Source: Bacteroidales bacterium UBA5235 (GTDB lineage: Bacteria > Bacteroidota > Bacteroidia > Bacteroidales > VadinHA17). Taken from it: a stretch of DNA of 35,162 bases. A program made the translations under genes and the position numbers. Shown in pieces: positions 8,854-16,081 of the stretch. Location: NCBI GenBank assembly GCA_002409145.1, contig DHUL01000051.1:74426-109587 (forward strand), read 5' to 3'. The first letter of the stretch is position 1; each line of letters opens with the position of its first letter. The notes under the pieces were generated by a model. That model was given only the letters and a program-made list of their open reading frames with translations, was not told where the DNA came from and did not search any database.

Positions 8854-8903
8854 TCAGTGGATATTTGCCACCGGCAGAGCCGTTCCGTCAGTGGATATTT
8901 GCC
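8854..8903. repeat. Short direct repeat duplicating the 3' end of the nagB-like gene
   Basis: The 16-mer TCAGTGGATATTTGCC occurs at 8854-8869 and again at 8888-8903, a 34-bp period. The second copy holds the last codons and stop of the NagB fusion gene (Ala-Asn-Ile-His-stop on the minus strand); the first lies just downstream in the convergent gap. The bases just before each copy are also similar (GCTCCA and GTTCCG). This looks like a small tandem duplication of the gene end. Confidence 0.6.
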
Positions 8904-11218
8904 CCCTCGACGCTTTTCTCAAGCTCGCGGGCATGCTGCAGGAACTCATTGACAGGCATCTCCTTGTAATATACCATCCCATGAGTTCCCCTGATCTTGG
9001 GGCTCTCATTCTCATAGAAGAAATCCTTGCCCAGGATCAGCTGCACCTGCTTGAACTGTTCCACCCACACCTGCTGTGACAGGTGACTGAACGGCCCGTC
9101 ATAGGCGGGACTGGGGAATGATGCGTTCACCTGGCTGACATAGCAGTCACGGAACGACTGGTTCAGAACGGCCATAGAATTTAGCGATACGGGCACAAAG
9201 ACATTTCCTTCGGATGGAAGGAATCTGAACCATACGTTACGGTAACCAATAATCCTCAGTCCTGAAAGATCCTTCTCGGTACTCCACTGCCTGAGAGCCT
9301 CGGCAATGGCCTGAAGCACCTTGTAGTGCGTATCAGGACCGGAGCCCTCGGGATCAAAAGCAAGGCTGATGATATTTGGCTGTATGCGTCTGAGATATTC
9401 GAGTATTGGCTCCACATCACGGTGTTTGTCAGGCTGCTGGGTGAAGATATCACCGGTATAAAAGCCCAGCCTCATGTGCTCGATGTTGCGAACCGGAACC
9501 CCGTAATGGGCCCACACAAGCTCCTCCTCGTACTCCCTGAGCATACCCTTAAGCCTCTGTATGTCAGGTGGATTCTTTTCACCACTATAGCTCCTCCTGA
9601 TAAGATCAATATTTTTCCTTATCTGTTCATTCAGATCATCCTTCGATTTCAGCCGGTAAATATCAACCATTGCCCTTACAATCCTGTGGCAGAGGCCCCT
9701 GATCTTTCCGGCTTCATCCTTGTCGGCCACCTTGTCGAGATAATGACTCACATCCTTGTCCCACTTGAACTTGTACCCTGACTCGAAAAAATCAGGATAT
9801 CTCAGCATCTGAATCATTCCTGCCGAGATAAGGCGCTGTGTCTCTTCAAGCAGGCTCAGAAGCATGGTATTGGTTACAGCATTGAATCCGGATGTAAGCA
9901 CCGAAAAATGAAACTTGTTGGTGATCTCCCTTAGCTGCGGTATTATAGCCGGGAAAATTCCCAGCATTATATCGTCATGATGGGGTCCGGTATGAAGAAA
10001 GGTGGTGTTTCGTTCCCTCCTGAGCCCCGCTTCGATCTTCCGCTTGGTTGACTCAATCACGTCAGCCACGGTATTGAGACTCAGGCCAGGGATCAGTGAG
10101 CAGTACTCATCATTCTTAAGATCCTCGAGGACAAGCTTATGTGCATATTTATCTATCTTCTGACAGAGGTCGAAGACCGCTCTTTCCGTTTTTTCGAAGG
10201 ACCATTCTCCCTCCCTGAAGTATCTTTCAATGGAGTCATGCAACTGAACAGCTGCTCCGGCGGTGAGATAAAACCGTGCGTTTTTCATGCCCTGCAGAAC
10301 TGTAGCCGGATAGAGATTGTCCGGTTCCTTCTCAAGGGCATTCCTTACAACCAGTGCCTTGGCGTCACCGGCCGCGAAGATGATGGCCACCGCATCCGGA
10401 TTGAATGTAATGGTCCCAAGACCGATTGTAATCACCAGGCGTGTTCTTGACACCTCGATTCCACCAAGGTCACCGGCAGAGGCTGCCTGTGTCTCGAAGT
10501 TGGTGGCTGTGAGCCTCGTGGCGGAGTTATGGTCACTTCCCCTGGTGTTGAAGGCTATGTGCCCGTCGGGACCGATCCCGCCAAGGAAGAAGCCGATCCC
10601 GCCAAGGGCACGGATCTTCTTTTCATACCCGGTGCACCAGTTGTCTATCCTGAAGAGCGATTCCTGCTGCAGATTCTCCAGCGGTCCAACTGCTTCCCTG
10701 TTGCGCAGCGAGAGGTCGATGATGTTGTCAGGAAAAACCTCTGAAAAGTGTTTCCCTTCCGCAAGGGTTATTTCTTCCGAGTTGATCAGCAGCGCCTTGG
10801 CCGGATCAAGGTCGAATCCCTCGATATAATAATTGCGTACATAGTCAAAGAAGCTGTTGTGCTGACGCGGATCAATCGGGTAGAACTCGTCGATCTGCAC
10901 GAAATGGAGTCCTCTCAGCGAAGGCTTCTCCTTCAGGAATAGTCCGTTGTCCTCCCTGATCTTCCTGGCTTCGGGCCTGTCCCAGTTATTCAGCAGGTAT
11001 TTTGTCCATTTGATGAAATACTCCGGCGTCTTGCCTGTAGGCAGGCTGATGACTCCGTCGGGATTTCCGGCCGCCCATTCAAGAAACCTGAGTGATGTCA
11101 GGAGCCCCAGACCCGGGAAGTTATCCACAACTATATACGGCATTCTTGTTGTCATCCTTTTTCTGTCTGAGCGTTCAAAGAATGCCTGTTCCACCTTGCT
11201 AAACCCGAATGTACTCAT
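8888..11218 (-). CDS. NagB-like glucosamine-6-phosphate deaminase fused to a PIG-L/LmbE-type deacetylase domain
   Basis: I start the gene at the ATG at 11218 (776 residues); the frame also opens at a TTG 6 bp upstream, which is less likely. Residues about 25-335 are a NagB/sugar-phosphate isomerase domain with QIDEFYP (Asp110) and GGIGPDGHIAFN (Asp218, His220), equivalent to E. coli NagB Asp72, Asp141 and His143. The position of E. coli Glu148 is Thr225 here (FNTRG instead of FNEP). Residues about 400-600 begin with GPHHDD (411-416), the zinc motif of the PIG-L/LmbE deacetylase family (usual form HPDD). One protein could therefore deacetylate and deaminate an amino-sugar phosphate, for example GlcNAc-6-P to Fru-6-P after MurQ. 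It is the last gene of the minus-strand operon and cytosolic. Confidence 0.85.
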   Translation of the reverse strand: MSTFGFSKVEQAFFERSDRKRMTTRMPYIVVDNFPGLGLLTSLRFLEWAAGNPDGVISLPTGKTPEYFIKWTKYLLNNWDRPEARKIREDNGLFLKEKPSLRGLHFVQIDEFYPIDPRQHNSFFDYVRNYYIEGFDLDPAKALLINSEEITLAEGKHFSEVFPDNIIDLSLRNREAVGPLENLQQESLFRIDNWCTGYEKKIRALGGIGFFLGGIGPDGHIAFNTRGSDHNSATRLTATNFETQAASAGDLGGIEVSRTRLVITIGLGTITFNPDAVAIIFAAGDAKALVVRNALEKEPDNLYPATVLQGMKNARFYLTAGAAVQLHDSIERYFREGEWSFEKTERAVFDLCQKIDKYAHKLVLEDLKNDEYCSLIPGLSLNTVADVIESTKRKIEAGLRRERNTTFLHTGPHHDDIMLGIFPAIIPQLREITNKFHFSVLTSGFNAVTNTMLLSLLEETQRLISAGMIQMLRYPDFFESGYKFKWDKDVSHYLDKVADKDEAGKIRGLCHRIVRAMVDIYRLKSKDDLNEQIRKNIDLIRRSYSGEKNPPDIQRLKGMLREYEEELVWAHYGVPVRNIEHMRLGFYTGDIFTQQPDKHRDVEPILEYLRRIQPNIISLAFDPEGSGPDTHYKVLQAIAEALRQWSTEKDLSGLRIIGYRNVWFRFLPSEGNVFVPVSLNSMAVLNQSFRDCYVSQVNASFPSPAYDGPFSHLSQQVWVEQFKQVQLILGKDFFYENESPKIRGTHGMVYYKEMPVNEFLQHARELEKSVEGANIH

Positions 11219-11245
11219 AGTCAACAGTTTTAATTATTAAACTCA

Positions 11246-14209
11246 TTATAACAGTGCATCATAAAGGACCTCCACCGGGTGTTGGGCCTTTCTGCCTGTG
11301 CCGTCCTTAATATGGTGCCGGCACGATGTTCCCGGTGCAGCAATAAGCGCCTCAGCAGAGGCCTTTCTTACTGCAGGGAACAGTATCATCTCACCTATCT
11401 TCATGCTGAGGTCATAGTGTTCCTTCTCATACCCGAATGCTCCGGCCATTCCGCAGCAGCCGTCATTTATCTCCTTCACCCTGTAGTTTACCGGAAGTGA
11501 AAGCATTTTAACGGTCGGAGCCGTGGAGGCTATGGCCTTCTGCTGACAGTGCCCGTGAAGCAGTATCTCCACCGGTCTGTCTGTGAAGCTGGCAGGTGTT
11601 ATTTTACCTCTGTCAGCTTCCCTGCAGATGAATTCTTCCAGGAGCATTGCATTACCGGCAAGGCGCCGGGCATCCTCTGCGAGTGTTCTCCCTGCCATTT
11701 CCGGGTACTCATCACGGAAGGCAAGCAGGGCCGAAGGCTCTATCCCCAGCAGCGGCCTGTCAGCTGAAACAACATCCCGGAGCATCATAATGTTCTTAAC
11801 AGCAATCTTGCGGGCCGACCTGAGCAGTCCCTTCGAGAGGAATGTGCGGCCACTCTCAATGTGGCGAGGTATGATTACATCATATCCAAGCCGCTCCAGC
11901 AACATGATGGCTTTGATTCCTATATGGCTCTCATTGTAGTTGGTGAACTCATCGGCAAAGAGACAGACTGTTCCCTTTGAGTCCACGGCCTTTTCCGGCC
12001 GGCCGCTGCTGCCAGGGGTGTTCAGGTTTCCGTTCATTCTCCTGTGACGCCTTTCCCATGCCCTGAGCGTCACCGGCGAAAGCGCCGGGATGGGCCTCCT
12101 GACAGAAAAACCTATGACCCTTTTGAAAAACGGCAGGCTGGTGACAAGGTTGGTAAGAGGTCTGACCATCATCCCGGGGACGTAAAGATGTGGCAGCCAC
12201 GCTATCAGCCATGCCCGGAACGGGACATGGTGAATGTCATAGTAGTGCTGAAGGAATTCGGCCTTTAATTTGGCCAGGTCAACATTTGAAGGGCATTCAG
12301 CCTTGCAGGCCTTGCATGACAGGCAGAGATCCATCACCCGGCAGATCTCCTCATGGTCAAACTTATCCCTCCTCTCTGACCTGGTCAGAAACTCCCTGAG
12401 AATGTTGGCCCTGGCGCGGGTCGACTTATCCTCATCACGTGTTGCCATGAATGTGGGGCACATGGTGCCTCCCGTCAGCGAGCTCTTCCGGCAGTCAGCC
12501 GACCCGCTGCATTTCTCGGCTGCATAGAGCAGACCCTCCTCTTCCGGAAACTCAAATACCAGCCCGGGATAACGTCTTCTTTCCCCTGCCGGATAACGGA
12601 GGTTTTCAGTTATGGGAGGAGTATCCGTAATCTTGCCCGGATTAAACAACCCGGTCGGATCCCATGTTTTTTTCAGTTCTTTGAGAAGAGCATAGTTATG
12701 AGGTCCGAGCATCATAGGGATAAACTCACCGCGGAGCCTGCCATCACCATGTTCACCGCTAAGCGAGCCACGGTATTTTTTTACCAGGCCTGCAATCTCT
12801 TCCGCCAACCCGTGAAACGTCCGGATATCATGTGGGTCCTTCAGGTCGAGCAGCGGGCTGAGATGCAGTTCACCCGTGGCAAGGTGTGCATAGTAAGCAC
12901 AGTTGAGCCCGTATTTTCCCAGTACCCCTTCAGCTTCAGCAATATAGTCGGGATAAAGATCAGGCAGCACCGCCGTGTCTTCAATCACCTGGACGCTTTT
13001 TCTTCGTCCCGGTATGTTGAGGAGCACTCCCAGGCCTGCCTTGCGCAGCTCCCACACCTTTGCCATCTCATCAGCACCGGTATAGAGTGGGAAGTGGTAT
13101 CCGAAACCTGCGCCGGCAATATCTCGTTCCATGGCGGCGGCTGTCCTTTCAATCTCCTCAACTGTCGGTCTGGTGATCTCAATCAGAAGAATGGCTTTCG
13201 GATCGCCCCTGACGAAGAATCTGTTCCGGTTCTGTTCAATATTGTCCTTAGTGCAGTTCAGTATGTAGTCATCAATCAGCTCAATCGCAGCCGGTTTATG
13301 CTTCAGTGCAATGATATTGGCCCTGACGGCATCCTGCAGGCTGCTGAAGTGGGCACAGAGAAGACCGGTGCGGTCATCGGTCACCGGCACCAGGTTGAGT
13401 TTCATCGAGGTGGTGAATGCCAGCGTGCCCTCGGAACCGGCGAGGAGCTTGCAGACATTGATCTTCTGGCCGTTACCGGTGAAAGGATCGGTTTCAAGCA
13501 GAGAGTCGAGAGCATATCCGTTGTTGCGCCTTCGCAGGGATGGATGCGGGTACTCCCTGCGTATCTCCTCAGCATTGCGCTTATCGGAGAGCATTTCCTG
13601 CAGATGCCTGTAGATCTTCGTCTCAAGGAGGCCGGGGTCACCCTCACACTTTTCCCTGAACTCTCCGGTGGTCAAAGCACCGAAATGCACCTCCGAGCCA
13701 TCTGAGAGAATTGCATCAACCTCAAGGATGTGATCCCTGACACTTCCGTGAATCAGTGAATGAGCTCCACACGAGTTATTGCCGAGCATCCCCCCCATGC
13801 AGCACCTGTTGGCTGTCGATGTCTCCGGGCCGAACTGAAACCTGTGCGGTGCCAGGTAACGGTTAAGCTCCGCCAGCACCACACCGGGTTCAACCCTCAC
13901 CCATCTCTCATCAGGATTAAAATCAAGGATATGATTGAGATACCTCGAAATATCCATCACTATCCCCGGGCCCACAACCTGACCTGCCAGGGAAGTGCCT
14001 GCACCCCTCGGTATCACCGATCCGCCCGTGTTGCGTGCAAAAGCCAGGATCTTCCTGATATCGGATACTGACGCCGGCCTGGTGACAGCCAGTGGAACCT
14101 CGCGATAGGCCGAGGCATCAGTGGCATACAGGATCCGCTGAATATCATCAGTGTAAAGATCTCCTTCGAGCTCCTTCCTGAGAGCGTCAAAAATGGAATC
14201 CTTCTTCAT
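11246..14209 (-). CDS. FAD/Fe-S 2-hydroxyacid dehydrogenase, probable D-lactate dehydrogenase (YdiJ/Dld-like)
   Basis: The 987-residue protein has, in order, an FAD-binding type 4 domain (about 35-230, with VIPRGAGTSLAGQ and GNNSCGAHS), an FAD-oxidase C-terminal domain (to about 540), an iron-sulfur segment with CSGSADC and a 4Fe-4S motif CLSCKACKAECP, and a cysteine-rich CCG domain near the end (DGCCGMAGAFG). This is the domain order of E. coli YdiJ and of D-lactate dehydrogenases of the same class, which oxidise D-2-hydroxyacids and pass electrons to the respiratory chain. MurQ releases D-lactate from MurNAc-6-P, so a D-lactate role is the natural reading here. D-2-hydroxyglutarate remains possible. 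The start is 27 bp downstream of the AmpG-like gene's open frame end (14231), and the stop is 27 bp before the NagB-like start. Confidence 0.88.
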   Translation of the reverse strand: MKKDSIFDALRKELEGDLYTDDIQRILYATDASAYREVPLAVTRPASVSDIRKILAFARNTGGSVIPRGAGTSLAGQVVGPGIVMDISRYLNHILDFNPDERWVRVEPGVVLAELNRYLAPHRFQFGPETSTANRCCMGGMLGNNSCGAHSLIHGSVRDHILEVDAILSDGSEVHFGALTTGEFREKCEGDPGLLETKIYRHLQEMLSDKRNAEEIRREYPHPSLRRRNNGYALDSLLETDPFTGNGQKINVCKLLAGSEGTLAFTTSMKLNLVPVTDDRTGLLCAHFSSLQDAVRANIIALKHKPAAIELIDDYILNCTKDNIEQNRNRFFVRGDPKAILLIEITRPTVEEIERTAAAMERDIAGAGFGYHFPLYTGADEMAKVWELRKAGLGVLLNIPGRRKSVQVIEDTAVLPDLYPDYIAEAEGVLGKYGLNCAYYAHLATGELHLSPLLDLKDPHDIRTFHGLAEEIAGLVKKYRGSLSGEHGDGRLRGEFIPMMLGPHNYALLKELKKTWDPTGLFNPGKITDTPPITENLRYPAGERRRYPGLVFEFPEEEGLLYAAEKCSGSADCRKSSLTGGTMCPTFMATRDEDKSTRARANILREFLTRSERRDKFDHEEICRVMDLCLSCKACKAECPSNVDLAKLKAEFLQHYYDIHHVPFRAWLIAWLPHLYVPGMMVRPLTNLVTSLPFFKRVIGFSVRRPIPALSPVTLRAWERRHRRMNGNLNTPGSSGRPEKAVDSKGTVCLFADEFTNYNESHIGIKAIMLLERLGYDVIIPRHIESGRTFLSKGLLRSARKIAVKNIMMLRDVVSADRPLLGIEPSALLAFRDEYPEMAGRTLAEDARRLAGNAMLLEEFICREADRGKITPASFTDRPVEILLHGHCQQKAIASTAPTVKMLSLPVNYRVKEINDGCCGMAGAFGYEKEHYDLSMKIGEMILFPAVRKASAEALIAAPGTSCRHHIKDGTGRKAQHPVEVLYDALL

Positions 14210-14230
14210 TTACCATTGTCATAGTTCGTA

Positions 14231-16075
14231 TTATCTGGGGGCCTTTTTCCCAAAGGCCGGATCAATCTTCAGCAGGGAGACTGCAATGAGCGGAACAACA
14301 CTGCAGATCATCACCCACAGGAAGAAGTGGTTGTAACCGAGCTGTTCCTGCAGCCATCCTGCAAACATGCCGGGAAGCATCATCCCGAGTGCCATGAATC
14401 CGGTGCAGATGGCATAGTGGGCAGTCTTGTATTTTCCTTCCGAGAAATAGATAAGGTAAAGCATGTAAGCTGTGAACCCGAATCCGTACCCAAACTGCTC
14501 TACAAACACGCAGATATTAATAATCAACATGTTATCAGTCTGGGTAAAACTTAGATAGAGGAATGTGGCTGCCGTCAGCAACATGCTCAGGGTCATCGGC
14601 CAGAGCCATTTCTTCAATCCGCCTATGGCAGCTATCACACCTCCGATAATGCCACCCAGCGTCAGCCCGACAATACCTACAGTACCGTATACAAACCCGA
14701 CCTCGCCGGTGGTCAGTCCGAGCCCTCCCTTGTCGATCGGGTCAAGCAGGAACGGATTGATAAGCTTAAGCAACTGAGCCTCCGCAAAACGGAATGTCAG
14801 CATGAAGAACAGTGCAGCGCCCACCTGCGGCTTCCTGAAGAAGGATGCAAATGTGGCTCCAAACTCTTTCAGCACGTCCGTAGCCGTCAGGTTCTCGTGC
14901 GGCCTGTCAGTGTCAGGTTTTGGAAGAACGAATCTGTGATAGAAACTCAGGACAAGAAATAGTCCGGCAAGCACAAAGAAGGTAGCTGCCCAGGCCATTG
15001 GAATGTTTCCTGACAGACCCTCATATGTGACGGACGTATAGCCGGTAAGCTTTGAGTCTGCCTGAAACACCATGTAAGCGGGCTTGTCCCAGTTTGTCTC
15101 ATTGAAGACCAGGTGTTCGCCCTGGATGAGGGCGATGCTTTTATCTCCCTTTTTCAGGGCTGTATTTAGGACCACCTCTTTCCCTTGTTCGGGTTTACCG
15201 GATATCCTGAGTGGAACTACTGCCACACTTCCTGTCACTGATGCCGCAGCACCCCTCTCCTCTCCGAAGTTTTCCCTGATCCATGCACCCAACGGATCTG
15301 AAATGTTACTGACCCACCACCCCTCTTCCTTTGCCATCTTCTCTTCAAGCTTGTAGAAGCCGTTACTCAGGTTGGAGGATTTTATTGAGTCGAGCAGTAT
15401 GCCCAGGCTGTCCGTGTCGACAGTCTGAGTGCTTATACGCAGTGAATCACTGTCAAGCAAAAAACAGAGTTCTCCGGGCTTTGAATTATTCTCAGTAACA
15501 TGCGGCATCTGCAGAATCGTTTTCGAATACTGCGGTGAAGCCTCAATGAAGAGAGACACCGGTTCCCTGCCTGATGAGCTTTCAAGGAATCCTGCAAGAA
15601 TAACCAGCAGTCCCTGTCCGGTGATTGTTGCTATGCGGTAGAATGTGCTACGAATACCAACATATTTTGCCTGCTGGTTTGTATTAAGCCCGAGCATGTA
15701 AAATCCGTCAGCGGCAATATCATGAGTAGCTGATCCGAATGCCAGCAGCCAGAAAAATGCCAGGGTGATCTTGAAAAAGAACGATGCCGGTATTGTCAGT
15801 GCAATGCTTCCAAAACCAAGGGCAAGAACAAGCTGTGTAATGACAATCCACCATCGTTTTGTTTTCAGCAGGTCAACCAGCGGGCTCCAGAGGGGCTTGA
15901 TGACCCAGGGGAGATAAAGGAGGCTGGTGTACAGGGCGATGTCTGCATTGGAGATGCCCATCCGCTTGTACATGATCACTGAAATAATATTTACTGCCAC
16001 ATATGGTAAGCCTTCGGCCAGATAAAGCGTCGGAATCCATGCCCAGGGCGAACGGTTTCTTTCTTGTGCTGCCAT
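14231..16075 (-). CDS. ampG: AmpG-like muropeptide permease (MFS) with a large periplasmic insert
   Basis: The 614-residue membrane protein is an MFS transporter with AmpG-like features: WIPTLYLAEGLPY at the start, a second segment with YLPWVIKPLWSPLVD, and ATHDIAADGF in the fourth. E. coli AmpG has 491 residues. The difference is mainly a hydrophilic block of about 190 residues (166-358) between predicted membrane segments five and six, which should face the periplasm. The remaining segments resume at AWAATFFVLAGLF. AmpG proteins bring GlcNAc-anhydroMurNAc peptides, and in Tannerella related disaccharides, into the cytoplasm. The gene is 6 bp after the GH9-CE4 gene and 21 bp before the dehydrogenase, so it belongs to the operon and would supply the cytosolic kinase and etherase with substrate. 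Confidence 0.88.
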   Translation of the reverse strand: MAAQERNRSPWAWIPTLYLAEGLPYVAVNIISVIMYKRMGISNADIALYTSLLYLPWVIKPLWSPLVDLLKTKRWWIVITQLVLALGFGSIALTIPASFFFKITLAFFWLLAFGSATHDIAADGFYMLGLNTNQQAKYVGIRSTFYRIATITGQGLLVILAGFLESSSGREPVSLFIEASPQYSKTILQMPHVTENNSKPGELCFLLDSDSLRISTQTVDTDSLGILLDSIKSSNLSNGFYKLEEKMAKEEGWWVSNISDPLGAWIRENFGEERGAAASVTGSVAVVPLRISGKPEQGKEVVLNTALKKGDKSIALIQGEHLVFNETNWDKPAYMVFQADSKLTGYTSVTYEGLSGNIPMAWAATFFVLAGLFLVLSFYHRFVLPKPDTDRPHENLTATDVLKEFGATFASFFRKPQVGAALFFMLTFRFAEAQLLKLINPFLLDPIDKGGLGLTTGEVGFVYGTVGIVGLTLGGIIGGVIAAIGGLKKWLWPMTLSMLLTAATFLYLSFTQTDNMLIINICVFVEQFGYGFGFTAYMLYLIYFSEGKYKTAHYAICTGFMALGMMLPGMFAGWLQEQLGYNHFFLWVMICSVVPLIAVSLLKIDPAFGKKAPR

Positions 16076-16081
16076 ACTGAT

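Noticed and set aside
11219..11224. TTG start of the NagB fusion
   Set aside because: An ATG two codons later is more usual and costs no conserved residue.
12698..13705. 335-codon open frame on the plus strand
   Set aside because: It lies antisense inside the FAD/Fe-S dehydrogenase gene, which has unmistakable domains on the minus strand. The antisense frame has no recognisable family features.
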